64,000 bases of DNA from Salipiger thiooxidans (GTDB taxonomy: Bacteria > Pseudomonadota > Alphaproteobacteria > Rhodobacterales > Rhodobacteraceae). The stretch is from NCBI RefSeq assembly GCF_900102075.1, contig NZ_FNAV01000006.1, positions 124,001 to 188,000 of the forward strand. Reading direction: 5' to 3'. The notes under the pieces were generated by a model. The model was given only the letters and a program-made list of their open reading frames with translations. It was not told where the DNA came from and did no database searches. Positions 26,878-36,871 of this stretch are shown here, piece by piece (the stretch's first letter is position 1; each line of letters starts with the position of its first letter). The translations under genes and the position numbers were made by a program.

Positions 26878-29028
26878 TCAGTCGGCTGCCTCTTCCTTCT
26901 TCGATTTCTTCTCTTCCGGCAGCTCTTCACCGGTTTCCTGGTCGACCATCTTCATCGCCAGGCGGACCTTGCCGCGGTCGTCGAAGCCAAGCAGCTTGAC
27001 GTAGACTTCCTGGCCTTCCTTCAGAACGTCCGAGGGATGGTTCAGGCGGCGGTTCTCGATCTGGCTGACGTGCACGAGGCCGTCACGCTTGCCGAAGAAG
27101 TTCACGAAGGCGCCGAAGTCGACGATCTTCACGACCTTGCCCTTGTAGACGTGGCCTTCCTCGGGCTCTGCGACGATCGAGTAGATCATGTCGTAGGCCT
27201 TCTGGATGGCCTCGCCGTTGGCGGAAGCGATCTTGATCACGCCATCGTCGTTGATGTCGACCTTGGCGCCGGACACTTCGACGATCTCGCGGATCACCTT
27301 GCCGCCCGAGCCGATCACTTCACGGATCTTGTCGGTCGGGATCTGCATGGTCTCGATGCGCGGTGCGTGGACCGAGAACTCGCCGGCTTCGGTGAGCGCC
27401 TTGGCCATCTCGGCGAGGATGTGCAGACGGCCTGCCTTGGCCTGTGCCAGGGCCTGCTTCATGATCTCGGGGGTGATGCCCGCGACCTTGATGTCCATCT
27501 GCAGCGAGGTGATGCCGTTCTCGGTGCCTGCGACCTTGAAGTCCATGTCGCCGAGGTGATCCTCGTCGCCAAGGATGTCGGTCAGGACCGCATACTCACC
27601 GCCGTCTTCCAGCACGAGGCCCATGGCCACACCGGCCACCGGCGCCTTGAGCGGAACGCCCGCGTCCATCATCGACAGCGAGCCGCCGCAGACGGATGCC
27701 ATCGAGGACGAGCCGTTGGACTCGGTGATCTCGGAGACCACGCGGATGGTGTAGGGGAAGTCGGTCGGGGCGGGCAGCACGGCCTGAAGCGCGCGCCATG
27801 CCAGCTTGCCGTGGCCGATTTCGCGACGACCGGGCGAACCCACGCGGCCAACCTCACCGACCGAGTACGGCGGGAAGTTGTAGTGCAGCAGGAAGTTCGA
27901 ACGGAAGTTGCCATGCAGGGCGTCGATGATCTGCTCGTCGTCGCCGGTGCCCAGCGTGGTCACGACCAGCGCCTGGGTTTCGCCACGGGTGAACAGCGAC
28001 GACCCGTGGGTCCGCGGCAGCACCGAGGTTTCCGAAACGATCGGGCGGACCTGGTCGAGCGCGCGGCCGTCGATGCGGCGCTTGTTCTTCACCACGTCAG
28101 CACGGAGCACGTTGGACTCGAGCTTCTTCAGCGCGGAGCCGAGGTTCGCGTCCTCGAGCTGCTCTTCGCTGAGCTGGCCCTTGATCTCTTCCTTGACGGC
28201 GGAAACGGCGGCAACGCGTTCCTGCTTGTCGGAGATCGCGTAGGCCGCGCGCATCTTCTCTTCACCGAAGCCCTTCACCACTTCGAAGAGCTCGGAGTAA
28301 TCCGGCGCCTGGAAGTCGAACGGCTCTTTCGCGGCTTCTTCGGCCAGCGAGATGATGAGGTCGATGACCGGCTGGATCTGCTCGTGCGCGAAGGTCACGG
28401 CGCCCAGCATCTCGTCCTCGGTCAGCTCGTAGGCTTCCGATTCCACCATCATCACGGCGTCCTTGGTGCCGGCGACGACGAGGTCGAGACGCTGCTCGGG
28501 GTTGTTGCGCAGCCCCTGCATGTCGTCGACGGTCGGGTTCAGCACGTATTCGCCATCCTCGAAGCCGACGCGGGCACCGGCGATCGGGCCCATGAACGGC
28601 ACGCCCGAGATGGTCAGGGCGGCGGAGGCGGCGATCATCGCGACGATGTCGGGATCGTTGACGAGGTCGTGGCTGAGCACGGTGCACATCACCAGCACTT
28701 CATGCTTGAAGCCGGGGACGAACAGCGGACGGATCGGGCGGTCGATCAGGCGGGCGGTCAGCGTTTCCTTTTCGGTCGGCCGCGCCTCGCGCTTGAAGAA
28801 GCCGCCGGGCACCTTGCCCGCGGCATAGTATTTTTCCTGGTAGTGGACGGTCAGCGGAAAGAAGTCCTGACCCGGCTTCGGCTCTTTTGCGAAGGTCACG
28901 TTGGCCATGACGCTGGTTTCGCCAAGCGTGGCGATGACCGAGCCGTCGGCCTGACGGGCAACCTTGCCCGTCTCAAGAGTGAGGGTCTCTTCGCCCCACT
29001 GCATGCTTTTCTTCGAAATGTTGAACAT
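26878..29028 (-). CDS. pnp: Polyribonucleotide nucleotidyltransferase (PNPase)
   Basis: A 716-residue 3'-5' phosphorolytic exoribonuclease and degradosome component. Two RNase PH domains (about 10-230 and 320-550) are followed by a KH domain ([15 protein letters not shown]) and an S1 domain ([18 protein letters not shown]). Its length is standard. ATG 29028 follows a ribosome-binding site with about 250 bases of leader, in which autoregulation by RNase cleavage is known for other bacteria but not shown here. The C-terminus is Lys/Glu-rich. It is not directly after rpsO as it is in many bacteria. Confidence 0.96.
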   Translation of the reverse strand: MFNISKKSMQWGEETLTLETGKVARQADGSVIATLGETSVMANVTFAKEPKPGQDFFPLTVHYQEKYYAAGKVPGGFFKREARPTEKETLTARLIDRPIRPLFVPGFKHEVLVMCTVLSHDLVNDPDIVAMIAASAALTISGVPFMGPIAGARVGFEDGEYVLNPTVDDMQGLRNNPEQRLDLVVAGTKDAVMMVESEAYELTEDEMLGAVTFAHEQIQPVIDLIISLAEEAAKEPFDFQAPDYSELFEVVKGFGEEKMRAAYAISDKQERVAAVSAVKEEIKGQLSEEQLEDANLGSALKKLESNVLRADVVKNKRRIDGRALDQVRPIVSETSVLPRTHGSSLFTRGETQALVVTTLGTGDDEQIIDALHGNFRSNFLLHYNFPPYSVGEVGRVGSPGRREIGHGKLAWRALQAVLPAPTDFPYTIRVVSEITESNGSSSMASVCGGSLSMMDAGVPLKAPVAGVAMGLVLEDGGEYAVLTDILGDEDHLGDMDFKVAGTENGITSLQMDIKVAGITPEIMKQALAQAKAGRLHILAEMAKALTEAGEFSVHAPRIETMQIPTDKIREVIGSGGKVIREIVEVSGAKVDINDDGVIKIASANGEAIQKAYDMIYSIVAEPEEGHVYKGKVVKIVDFGAFVNFFGKRDGLVHVSQIENRRLNHPSDVLKEGQEVYVKLLGFDDRGKVRLAMKMVDQETGEELPEEKKSKKEEAAD

Positions 29029-29275
29029 GGTCGTATCCTGTAAGGGAGCGCTCGCAGGCCCTCCTGCGTCTCCCGTTTGCGTGGCGGCCCCATTGCCGCC
29101 GCCCCCTTATCCTCTTGCACGCGCCCGGGGGCTGAAGGCGTCACGTCTCAGATGGGAGGGGCCATACAAGAGTTTGGCCAACAGGGAAAGGAAAATACAT
29201 GCGCAAGGGCGCCGGGACGCCTATGAATAGGGCATTCCGGGCGCCCTGCCTCGCGGCCCCAGTCGCGGGAACGGC

Positions 29276-30337
29276 TCAGAAGGTCCAGATATCGGCGAGC
29301 ACCCGCGCGGGCCTTTCCTTGACCCGCTCCGGCGCCGGGCTGTCGTAGACCGCCAGCCATTCGCCGGGCTTCAGCCACGGCACGATGCCCTCGGGGTGAT
29401 CCACCGCACCGCGATAGGGCAGCTCGGCCAGCGTCTCGACCTTGGCGGGCTCCACGAGGCCCGAGGTCACGTCCGCCACCGCGTCGCGCCAGCGCAGCAC
29501 CTCGGAGGGCCCGTCACCCGCCAGCGCCGTGCCCGTCAGAACAATCAGGTCGTCGCCATCGAAGCTGAGGTCTCGGACGCCCTGCCCGGTGGTGTTGATC
29601 AGGTGCTTGCGGTAGCGCATCCCGTCGGCCAGCCGGCGCGGCTTCAGGTGGCCGTTCTTGGTCACCCTCATCTCCATGTCGAGGATCACCGCGCGGCCGC
29701 GCAGCACCGGGCCACGCAGCCCCAGCCAGACCCGCAACCCCTTGACCGCGATGCCCTCGATGTCGAGCCCGTTCTCCTTGCTCGGGATCGAGAGGAAGCG
29801 GTCGAGGTGCGGGTCGCCCTTCAGCCATTTCTTCAGCGCGCTCTTCTTGCCCTGTTTCACGTGGGCCATCCGGCGCGCGCCATCCCGGGCGACCGGGCGC
29901 GGCGCCCCGTCTTCCATCACCAGCGGCAGGCGCCCGAGAAAGGCGCGGTTCTCGTCCCAGTCGATGTCCGCCATGCGGTCGAGCGCGGTCTTGGGGTCGT
30001 CGTCATCGTCGGGCTTCTCGCGCTTGAGCGATTGCGAACCGCAGATCCAGATCCAGTCGCCGTCCACCGCCAGACCCTCGATGTCCATTTCTCCATCGGG
30101 GCCGTCGGGAAGCTCGACCAGCTCGCCCAGGTTGAAGTGGACGTGGTTGCCGTAACCCGACTTGTCCGGGGTCAGCCGGTCGATGCCGGCGGTCTCGTCG
30201 CAGGACAGGAACAGGGTCTCTCCGTGCACCGTGACGGTGGAGAGGTCCTTGTGGATCGGGTCGTCCACGGAAACGAAGGCCTCCTTGTCCTTGAAGGTCA
30301 GGAGGAGGGTCTCGGCTGGCTGCAGATCATGGCTCAT
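29276..30337 (-). CDS. DUF3616 domain-containing protein
   Basis: The 353-residue cytoplasmic protein has the repeated DIEGLAV / DIEGIAV pattern of DUF3616, which looks like a beta-propeller with conserved acidic turns. Function unknown. ATG 30337 follows AAAGG and is preferred over an upstream start at 30397. It sits between rpsO and pnp on their strand; the divergent DUF2380 gene lies upstream. Confidence 0.82.
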   Translation of the reverse strand: MSHDLQPAETLLLTFKDKEAFVSVDDPIHKDLSTVTVHGETLFLSCDETAGIDRLTPDKSGYGNHVHFNLGELVELPDGPDGEMDIEGLAVDGDWIWICGSQSLKREKPDDDDDPKTALDRMADIDWDENRAFLGRLPLVMEDGAPRPVARDGARRMAHVKQGKKSALKKWLKGDPHLDRFLSIPSKENGLDIEGIAVKGLRVWLGLRGPVLRGRAVILDMEMRVTKNGHLKPRRLADGMRYRKHLINTTGQGVRDLSFDGDDLIVLTGTALAGDGPSEVLRWRDAVADVTSGLVEPAKVETLAELPYRGAVDHPEGIVPWLKPGEWLAVYDSPAPERVKERPARVLADIWTF

Positions 30338-30460
30338 GGCCTTTCTACGCGGAACCACCCGCGCGGGTTCCGGACGCCCGCTCGATACCGAGACCATCGG
30401 CTGTGCGGACCGGAACGCCCCTTGGCGCTAGACTGGCGTCACCCCACCCCGGAGGTACCC

Positions 30461-30970
30461 ATGCCACGTTCTGCCCTTTCCGTCACGCTGACCGGCCTCG
30501 CATGGCTCGCGTCCGCGCCCCTTCACGCCGATCCGACGCCGGTCGCGGTCTTCGACATGAGCTTCATCAACTTCAGCCAGGAAGTCGACTACGGCGCCAC
30601 CAACGAGGCCGAGCACGCGCGCATCGCCATGCTCAACCAGCACCTGCGCGAGCGGCTGGACGAGAGCGGCAGGTTCCGGGTCGTCGACCCCGCCCCGGTG
30701 AGCGCCGAGCTCGCAATGCACGGCGACGCCTTCACCTGCAACCATTGCGAGGCGGCGCTGGCCCGCAAGCTTGGCGCGGGCCTGTCGATCACCGGCGCGG
30801 TGCAGAAGATGTCGGTGCTGGTCCAGACGGTGATCCTGCGCGAGCGCGACAGCGATACCGGCGAGATCGTCGCGCTCTACCAGACCGACATTCGCGGCAA
30901 CACCGACATCGCGTGGAAGCGCGGGCTGGATTTCCTCATCGACAACCGGCTGCTGACCGACCACCCGTGA
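30461..30970 (+). CDS. DUF2380 domain-containing secreted protein
   Basis: A 169-residue protein with a signal peptide (first 24 residues, cut near LHA-D) and the segment PVAVFDMSFINFSQE typical of DUF2380. Two Cys (CNHC) could form a disulphide or bind metal. The C-terminus, AWKRGLDFLIDNRL, is conserved in the family. Function unknown; the fold resembles proteins that report on other periplasmic systems. GGAGG precedes the ATG. It converges on rpsO with a shared terminator. Confidence 0.8.
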   Translation: MPRSALSVTLTGLAWLASAPLHADPTPVAVFDMSFINFSQEVDYGATNEAEHARIAMLNQHLRERLDESGRFRVVDPAPVSAELAMHGDAFTCNHCEAALARKLGAGLSITGAVQKMSVLVQTVILRERDSDTGEIVALYQTDIRGNTDIAWKRGLDFLIDNRLLTDHP

Positions 30971-30984
30971 GCGCCGCGCAAACG

Positions 30985-31016
30985 AAAACGCCCGCTCCTG
31001 ACGGAACGGGCGTTCG
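30985..31016. terminator. Bidirectional terminator between DUF2380 and rpsO
   Basis: AACGCCCG (30987-30994) pairs with CGGGCGTT (31007-31014) around a 12-base loop that can pair further. The minus-strand side continues TTTTCGTTT, ending rpsO transcripts. Confidence 0.75.
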
Positions 31017-31051
31017 AATCCGGTCGGGCGGCAAAGCCGTCCGCGAATGCC

Positions 31052-31321
31052 TTAGCGGCGGATGCCGAGGCGCTGGATGAGGTCGAGATAACGAGCCTCT
31101 TCCTTGCCCTTCAGGTAGTCCAGCAACTTGCGGCGCTGAGCCACGAGCTTCAGAAGGCCACGACGCGAGTGGTTGTCCTTCTTGTGGGTCTTGAAGTGCT
31201 CGGTCAGGGTGGTGATGCGGCTGGTGAGGATGGCCACCTGAACTTCCGGCGAACCGGTATCGCCTTCCTTGGTGGCGAATTCCTTCATCAGGCGGTTTTT
31301 CTCTTCGACGGTGATCGACAT
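31052..31321 (-). CDS. rpsO: 30S ribosomal protein S15
   Basis: An 89-residue primary 16S rRNA-binding protein with all family features: [20 protein letters not shown], the [12 protein letters not shown] loop and C-terminal LGIRR. AAGGAG precedes the ATG. Here it is a single gene with its own terminator and is cut off from pnp by two other genes. Confidence 0.97.
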   Translation of the reverse strand: MSITVEEKNRLMKEFATKEGDTGSPEVQVAILTSRITTLTEHFKTHKKDNHSRRGLLKLVAQRRKLLDYLKGKEEARYLDLIQRLGIRR

Positions 31322-31476
31322 CGGGGTCTCCTTTGGGTTGGTGTGAATGGCGCAAGCCGGGATGTCGTCCAGCAGGGCCCGTGGAGATACCCGCCCCCTC
31401 GTGGAGCGGATGCGCGCGTATAGGGCAATTCGCGCGGTTTGGAAAGGCGATTCCGCGGGCGCCCCGACCGGCGCGG

Positions 31477-32526
31477 TCAGAGCCCGCCCAGCGCCGGCAT
31501 GGCGCTTTCGCCCACCAGCACGATGCTGGCCAGCGGCGGCGCATCCGCGAGCGGCATGGTCGCCAGCACCTCGCCGTCGAGCACGATCTCGACCATGCCC
31601 TCGACCGTGTCGCTGTCGCGCAGCTCGAGCTCCGGCTCGGCCTCGTCGTCGCTGTCGTCGTAGATCACCAGCATCTGGTCCTCGGAGGCGTCAAAGTCCA
31701 TGAGCTGCGCGGCCTCGGCCTCGTCGATCCAGTCGCCAAGCGCGAAGAGGTCGGCGCCGCTGCCGCCGGTCGCGACGTCGCCCGCCCCGATCTCGAGCGT
31801 GTCGTCGCCGTCGCTGCCGTTGAGATAGTCGAGCGCGTCGGTGTCGGTGCCGACGCCGTCGCGCAGCACGCCCGAGAGCAGATCGTTGCCCCCGCCGCCG
31901 AAGAGCGTGTCCTCGCCCGCGCCGCCGATCAGCGTGTCGGCACCTTCACGCCCGTGCAGCGCGTCGTTACCCGCGCCGCCCAGCAGAGTATCGGCGCCGA
32001 GCCCGCCTTGCAGCTCGTCCGCGTCGTCACCGCCGTCGAGCGTGCCGCCGCCATCATGGGCATAGAGGAGGTCGTCGCCTCGGAGCCCGAGAAGGGTATC
32101 GCCGCCGCTGTCGCCATGAAGGCTGTCGTTGCCGTCGTCACCGATCAGCGTGTCGGCCCCTTCGCCGCCCACGAGCTCGTCGTCCCCGCCGAGCCCGTCG
32201 ATCAAGTCGTCACCCGCGCCGCCGCCGATGACATCCGTGGCATCGGTGCCCGCGATCAGGTCGTCGCCATCGCTGCCCGTGAAGATGAGCCCCTGCCCCG
32301 CGGCGCCATCCTCTGCGGCACTGTCCTCGGTCCAGTCCTCGGGCGTACCGTCGTCGCCGAACTCCATGCCCGGCAGGCCGAAGGCAGAGCTGACCTCGTC
32401 GGCGACCTCCTCGGTGTCTTCGGGCCGGACATCGTCGCCCGCGTCGTCCGAGGCGCTGTCATGGGTGCCGAAGACCGCCAACGAGCCCAGCACCATCATC
32501 CCCATCAATCCGGCCAACCAGAGCAT
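31477..32526 (-). CDS. Calcium-binding RTX-repeat protein with N-terminal membrane anchor
   Basis: The 349-residue acidic protein begins with a hydrophobic segment ([19 protein letters not shown]), then an Asp/Glu-rich linker. About ten RTX nonapeptides of the form GGxGxDxLxG follow (about 85-225), which fold as a calcium-binding beta-roll. The C-terminal 120 residues resemble the domain after RTX repeats in roseobacter proteins. Type I secreted RTX proteins normally lack an N-terminal hydrophobic segment, so this may be membrane-anchored or exported by another route. No type I secretion genes lie nearby. Confidence 0.82.
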   Translation of the reverse strand: MLWLAGLMGMMVLGSLAVFGTHDSASDDAGDDVRPEDTEEVADEVSSAFGLPGMEFGDDGTPEDWTEDSAAEDGAAGQGLIFTGSDGDDLIAGTDATDVIGGGAGDDLIDGLGGDDELVGGEGADTLIGDDGNDSLHGDSGGDTLLGLRGDDLLYAHDGGGTLDGGDDADELQGGLGADTLLGGAGNDALHGREGADTLIGGAGEDTLFGGGGNDLLSGVLRDGVGTDTDALDYLNGSDGDDTLEIGAGDVATGGSGADLFALGDWIDEAEAAQLMDFDASEDQMLVIYDDSDDEAEPELELRDSDTVEGMVEIVLDGEVLATMPLADAPPLASIVLVGESAMPALGGL

Positions 32527-32623
32527 CCGCGAACCTCACGCAAGGGCGAGGCCGGATATTCCGCGATCGGATCTTCCTTTTCAAAGCCATTCGCCTCACA
32601 GGGTTAATCGACGCGGAAAGATC

Positions 32624-33154
32624 TCAGGATGCAGCCGGACGCACCGCGTAGCGCGCCTCGGCGGGCCATGGTGTCGGCGCCACCTCGTAAGAGACGTAGA
32701 GCGGATGGCGGGGGTGGCCGTCGCGGGTCAGGCCGAGGTGATGCAGCTCGCCCTCAAGGGCAGCCGCGATCCCGGGCCCGCGCCCCAGATGCGCGCCGTG
32801 CACGCCCCACGCCCCCAGCGTCATTCCCGCCTCGCCGTGCCACGCCAGCAGCAGCCCGTCGTTCTCCTCGCCCACCGGCTCCGCCGCACGCCGCAGGTCC
32901 GCCGGGCGGGTCGCCCGCCACGCAAAGAGGTTCGCGATGCGCATCGCCCCGAAGCCGAGCAGCACCGCGCGGCGCTGGCAGCGCTCGATGGTGGGGTCGT
33001 TCCGCAGCTCGTCGGCGGTCGAGGGGTTGAGCATCACGTAGAGCAGCGGGCGCCCGGTGCCCCAGCGCCGTTCAAGCCCGTAGCGGTAGCGCTCGCAGGG
33101 GGAGTAGACGGCGCGCGACGCGACGCCGTCGGCCTCATGGCAACGTTCGATCAT
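32624..33154 (-). CDS. DUF1643 domain-containing protein
   Basis: A 176-residue cytoplasmic protein with the DUF1643 features YRYGLERRWG, LLYVMLNPSTAD and RCQRRAVLLGFGAMRIANLFAWRA (shown in part). Function is unknown. ATG 33154 gives the family length; the upstream extension has no similarity. Divergent from the dehydratase gene, 113 bases away. Confidence 0.83.
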   Translation of the reverse strand: MIERCHEADGVASRAVYSPCERYRYGLERRWGTGRPLLYVMLNPSTADELRNDPTIERCQRRAVLLGFGAMRIANLFAWRATRPADLRRAAEPVGEENDGLLLAWHGEAGMTLGAWGVHGAHLGRGPGIAAALEGELHHLGLTRDGHPRHPLYVSYEVAPTPWPAEARYAVRPAAS

Positions 33155-33267
33155 GGCGCCGGAGACTGCCGCCGCGGCGAGCGCTCCGCAAGCCCCTCCA
33201 CGCGCCCCGTTGACACCCCCGGACCCGCGGCGCACGTTCGCCACGACACATCAAGACGGGACATTCC

Positions 33268-34239
33268 ATGGACATCGACCGGATCGACGCCGCCGCCGCA
33301 CGGCTGGCGGGCCACGCACGCCGCACGCCGCTGCTTTCCTCTCCCTTCCTCGACGAGATCGCGGGCCGCCGCGTGCTGGTCAAGGCCGAGTGCCTGCAGC
33401 ACACCGGCAGCTTCAAGTTCCGTGGGGCGTGGTCGGCGATCTCGAAACTCACTCCCGAGGAACGCGCGGCGGGCATCATCGCCTTCTCCTCGGGCAATCA
33501 CGCGCAGGGCATTGCCGCCGCGGCGAAGATGCATGGCGTGCCCGCCGTGATCGTGATGCCCTCGGACGCGCCCGCCGCGAAGGTTGCCGGCACCCGCGGC
33601 CTCGGCGCCGAGGTGGTGCCCTATGACCGCGCCACCGAGGACCGCGACGAGATCGGTGCCCGTCTCGCCGCCGAGCGCGGGCTGACGCTGGTCAAGCCCT
33701 TCGACGAGCCCGAGGTGATCGCCGGACAGGGCACCTGCGGGCTCGAAATCGCCGAACAGGCCGCCGAGGCCGGTGTCACCGAGGCCGATGTCATCGTCTG
33801 CTGTGGCGGTGGCGGGCTGACCTCGGGCATCGCGCTGGCGCTCGAGGCGCGGGCGCCGGGGATGCGGGTGCGGCCCGCCGAGCCCGAGGGCTTCGACGAC
33901 GTGACCCGCTCGCTCGCCTCGGGCGAGATCGAGAGCAATGCGCAGCTGTCCGGCAATATCTGCGACGCGATCATCACGCCGCGTCCCGGCAACATCACCT
34001 TCCCGATCATGAAGCGGCTCTGCGGCCCGGGTCTGGTGGTCACAGAGGAAGAGGCCCTGCGCGCCATGCACGCGGCCTTCCGTCACCTGAAGATCGTGGC
34101 CGAGCCCGGCGGCGCCGTGGCGCTGGCCGCGGCGCTGTACCGTGGCTCCGAGATCGAGGGCGACGCGGTGATCTGCACCGTCTCTGGCGGCAACGTCGAC
34201 CCCGACGTCTTCCGCCGGGCGCTCGACACCACGTTCTGA
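33268..34239 (+). CDS. Threonine/serine dehydratase family PLP enzyme
   Basis: A 323-residue fold-type II PLP enzyme: cofactor Lys50 in GSFKFRGA, SSGNHAQG phosphate-binding loop partner, and the GGGGLTSG loop. It lacks the C-terminal ACT regulatory domains of biosynthetic IlvA, so it is a catabolic threonine dehydratase, serine racemase or hydroxyaspartate dehydratase; the sequence does not decide. Single gene, convergent with the Trm112 gene 22 bases away. Confidence 0.9.
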   Translation: MDIDRIDAAAARLAGHARRTPLLSSPFLDEIAGRRVLVKAECLQHTGSFKFRGAWSAISKLTPEERAAGIIAFSSGNHAQGIAAAAKMHGVPAVIVMPSDAPAAKVAGTRGLGAEVVPYDRATEDRDEIGARLAAERGLTLVKPFDEPEVIAGQGTCGLEIAEQAAEAGVTEADVIVCCGGGGLTSGIALALEARAPGMRVRPAEPEGFDDVTRSLASGEIESNAQLSGNICDAIITPRPGNITFPIMKRLCGPGLVVTEEEALRAMHAAFRHLKIVAEPGGAVALAAALYRGSEIEGDAVICTVSGGNVDPDVFRRALDTTF

Positions 34240-34261
34240 GCGATGCGCAGGTCCGGCAGGC

Positions 34262-34477
34262 TCAGTCGTCGAGCCGCCGGGCCTCGTCGAAGAGCATGAC
34301 CGGGATGCCGTCGCGGATCGGGTAGGCGATCCGGGCGTTCTTGCTCACCAGTTCCTGCCGCTCGGGGTCGTATTCCAGCGTCGCGTGGGTCGCCGGGCAG
34401 ACCAGCGCCTCGAGCATCCGCCGGTCGAAGGGGGTGCTTGCGGGGCCTGCCACCCCTGCCGTCACTGCGTCGTTCAT
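34262..34477 (-). CDS. Trm112 family protein (YcaR-like)
   Basis: A 71-residue member of the Trm112/YcaR family: [12 protein letters not shown] and [15 protein letters not shown]. Bacterial homologues are small partners of unknown clients; eukaryotic Trm112 activates methyltransferases. Only one Cys of the usual zinc ribbon is present. Its ATG overlaps the stop of the LON-domain gene, so it is the last gene of the ybbN-LON-Trm112 operon. Confidence 0.9.
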   Translation of the reverse strand: MNDAVTAGVAGPASTPFDRRMLEALVCPATHATLEYDPERQELVSKNARIAYPIRDGIPVMLFDEARRLDD

Positions 34478-35121
34478 TGCATCGTTCCTTCTCCGCCGCC
34501 GCCGCGCAGCGCGTATTCGATGAGGGTCACCAGCGTCTCGCGCCGGGTCTCGAGAGACGGCGCCTCAAGCAGCGCCTGCTTGTCCTCGGGCTCGAACTCA
34601 AGGAGCATCGAGAGCGAGTTGATCAGCAGCTCGTCATCCGCGTCCTTGAGCGTGGCCCAGTCCGCCGACAACCCGCGCGCCTCGAAATAGCGGTCGAGCG
34701 TGTCGAGGAAGCGCTTGCGGTTGAAGGCCTCGTCCGCCTCGGTGCCGCCGAGATCACGCTCGAACCCGTCCCAGCTCACGTCGCAGCGACGGTAAGGCGT
34801 GAACCCGTCCACCTCGTGCAGCACGCGGAACCGCGACAGCCCGAAGAGCGTGATCATGTAACGCCCGTCCTCGGTCTCGGAGAACTGGGTGATGCGCCCG
34901 GCACAGCCGATCCGGTGCAGCCCGCAGCCGCCTTCGCGGGCCGCAAGCCGGTCGGGCTGAATCATGCCGATCACCCGAGAGTCCGTCTTCAGCGCGTCAT
35001 CCAGCATCGCGAGGTAACGCGGCTCGAAGATGTGCAGGGGAAGCCGGGAGCGCGGCAGCAGCAACGCACCCGGCAGGGGAAAGATCGGGACCGTGCCCGG
35101 AAGATCGATGCGTCTGGACAT
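34474..35121 (-). CDS. LON peptidase substrate-binding domain protein
   Basis: A 215-residue stand-alone LON N-terminal domain without ATPase or protease parts ([24 protein letters not shown] and [16 protein letters not shown] are typical). Such proteins may help present substrates or regulate proteolysis. ATG 35121 is used; a GTG two codons earlier is also possible. It follows the thioredoxin-like gene by 27 bases and overlaps the Trm112 start. Confidence 0.9.
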   Translation of the reverse strand: MSRRIDLPGTVPIFPLPGALLLPRSRLPLHIFEPRYLAMLDDALKTDSRVIGMIQPDRLAAREGGCGLHRIGCAGRITQFSETEDGRYMITLFGLSRFRVLHEVDGFTPYRRCDVSWDGFERDLGGTEADEAFNRKRFLDTLDRYFEARGLSADWATLKDADDELLINSLSMLLEFEPEDKQALLEAPSLETRRETLVTLIEYALRGGGGEGTMQ

Positions 35122-35148
35122 GGACACCGAGCTAGTCCGCTCGGGCCA

Positions 35149-36063
35149 TCAGGCAAATATCATCGAGCTGAGTTTTCTCCGGCCGTTCAGCACCACCGGA
35201 TCATTGGCCTTGAGCGCCTCGAAGATGGTGAAGAGCTGGGTCTTGGCCGCGCCCTCGTTCCACTCGCGATCGCGGCGGAAAAGCTCGAGAAGCTGATCGA
35301 CGGCACCGGCGGCATCGCCCTTGGCATAAAGCGCCTGAGCAAGGTCGAACCGGGCCTGGTGATCGGCCGGGTCGGCCTCGACCTGCGCGGTGAGGTCGGC
35401 CACCGGGCCGGCATTCTCGGCCTGGCGCGCCAGCGCGAGCTGGGCGTGGGCCGCCTCGAGCTCGGCGGATTTCGAGATCTCCATCGGCGCGCCGTTCAGG
35501 ATCGCCTCGGCCTGGTCGAGATCGTCCATCGCGATATGCGCCCGCACGAAACCACCGTAGGCCGCAGCATTGACCGGGTCTTCCTCGAGGATCGCGGCAA
35601 AGGTCTGCGCCGCATCTGTCGCGGCCCCCTGCTCGAGCATCTCCTCGGCGGCGGCCACCGCCTCGTCGAGCCCGCCGCTCGCGTCGCCGCCCGAAACCTG
35701 CACGACACGGTCGATGAAGGCCTTGAGCTCGGAAGCCGGCAGCGCGCCCTGAAAGCCGTCCACCGGCTGGCCCTTGTAGAAGGCATAGACCGTCGGGATC
35801 GACTGGATACGCAGCTGCGAGGCGATCATCTGTGCCTCGTCCACGTTCACCTTGGCCATCACCACGGCACCGCGCGCGGCCGTCACAGCCGCCTCGAGCG
35901 CCGGTCCAAGCTGCTTGCAGGGGCCGCACCACGGCGCCCAGAAGTCGACGATGACGGGGACCTCCTGCGAGCGGTCCACGACCTCGGCCATGAAGTCGGC
36001 TTCGGAGACATCCTTGATAAGGTCGCCCTGCGGCGCCTCCGGCTTGCTACCCAGTTCCAGCAT
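35149..36063 (-). CDS. ybbN: Thioredoxin-TPR co-chaperone (YbbN/CnoX-like)
   Basis: The 304-residue protein has a thioredoxin domain (about 15-115) with active-site CGPC (Cys46, Cys49), followed by helical TPR-like repeats (about 125-300). E. coli YbbN/CnoX has the same layout and hands damaged proteins to GroEL/DnaK, but its motif is SQHC; here a full CGPC suggests true redox activity. GGAGG precedes the ATG. It heads the ybbN-LON-Trm112 operon, a protein quality-control context. Confidence 0.9.
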   Translation of the reverse strand: MLELGSKPEAPQGDLIKDVSEADFMAEVVDRSQEVPVIVDFWAPWCGPCKQLGPALEAAVTAARGAVVMAKVNVDEAQMIASQLRIQSIPTVYAFYKGQPVDGFQGALPASELKAFIDRVVQVSGGDASGGLDEAVAAAEEMLEQGAATDAAQTFAAILEEDPVNAAAYGGFVRAHIAMDDLDQAEAILNGAPMEISKSAELEAAHAQLALARQAENAGPVADLTAQVEADPADHQARFDLAQALYAKGDAAGAVDQLLELFRRDREWNEGAAKTQLFTIFEALKANDPVVLNGRRKLSSMIFA

Positions 36064-36183
36064 CTTTTCCTCCGCTGCTTGCGGTTCTGTCCTGCTGACA
36101 GATGGCGCATGGTCCGCAATGATGCAAGGCCCGTGGCCGGCACTGTAACATCCGCAGCCCCCGTCGCGGGGCCCGAGGCCGGC

Positions 36184-36861
36184 TCAGTCGAGGTCCAGCT
36201 CGGCCCAGATCGGCAGGTGGTCCGAGGCCACGCGCGCCGGCCCTTCGCGCATCACGCCCATCCGCTCGATGCGCAGCGCGTTGCCATAGGCGAAGCCGTC
36301 CAGCGCCGCCACCGGCCGCGCCGCGTGGTAGCTGCGCCCGGGCAGCACCAGCTTGAAGTCGTTCTCCCACGGCTCGTAGCCGCGCACGTCGGACCATTCG
36401 TTGAAATCGCCCGCGATGAAGGCCGTGCTCTCGATGCCGCTCAGGTGCTCCCGGATGGCGGTCATCTGCAACAGCCGGAAGCGTCGCATCAGCCCGAGGT
36501 GGGCGCCCACGAAGCTGATGCCCTCGACCTCGACCAGCACCGCGCCGCGCGGCTCCAGCCCCGGCAACTCGAGCCGCCGCACGCCGCCGCGCTGCAGCCC
36601 CTTGCGCACCAGCATTGCGTTGCCGTGCCAGCCGATGCTGACGTCGTTGACCGAGACGTCGGCCACCTCGTAATCCGTCTCCTGCTCGATGAGGAAGCGC
36701 GGGATCGCCGTCGGCCGCGGGCCGAGCCGCAGGTCGGCCTCCTGCAGCATGACCACGTCAGCGCCGATCCTGTTCAGCACCTTGAGGATCCGCGCTGGAT
36801 CGCGACGGCGGTCGAGACCCATCGCCTTGCGGATGTTGTAGCTTGCAACCTTCAGACGCAT
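36184..36861 (-). CDS. Endonuclease/exonuclease/phosphatase family protein
   Basis: A 225-residue EEP-fold hydrolase: VASYNIRKAMG, the catalytic Glu in VVMLQEAD, the FVGAHLGL and IAGDFNEW motifs, and the final ASDHLPIWAEL His. It starts 10 bases after the cardiolipin synthase stop, so the two are in one operon, and a phosphodiesterase acting on lipids or on phospholipid head groups is conceivable. DNA repair is the alternative. No signal peptide. Confidence 0.88.
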   Translation of the reverse strand: MRLKVASYNIRKAMGLDRRRDPARILKVLNRIGADVVMLQEADLRLGPRPTAIPRFLIEQETDYEVADVSVNDVSIGWHGNAMLVRKGLQRGGVRRLELPGLEPRGAVLVEVEGISFVGAHLGLMRRFRLLQMTAIREHLSGIESTAFIAGDFNEWSDVRGYEPWENDFKLVLPGRSYHAARPVAALDGFAYGNALRIERMGVMREGPARVASDHLPIWAELDLD

Positions 36862-36871
36862 CGACCCGCTC

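Noticed and set aside
27037-29043. Plus-strand open frame of 668 codons opposite pnp
   Set aside because: Mirror frame of pnp; no ribosome-binding site or domain.
31008-31021. GTTCGAATCC, like a tRNA T-loop
   Set aside because: It belongs to the terminator between DUF2380 and rpsO; no acceptor, D or anticodon arms can be drawn around it.
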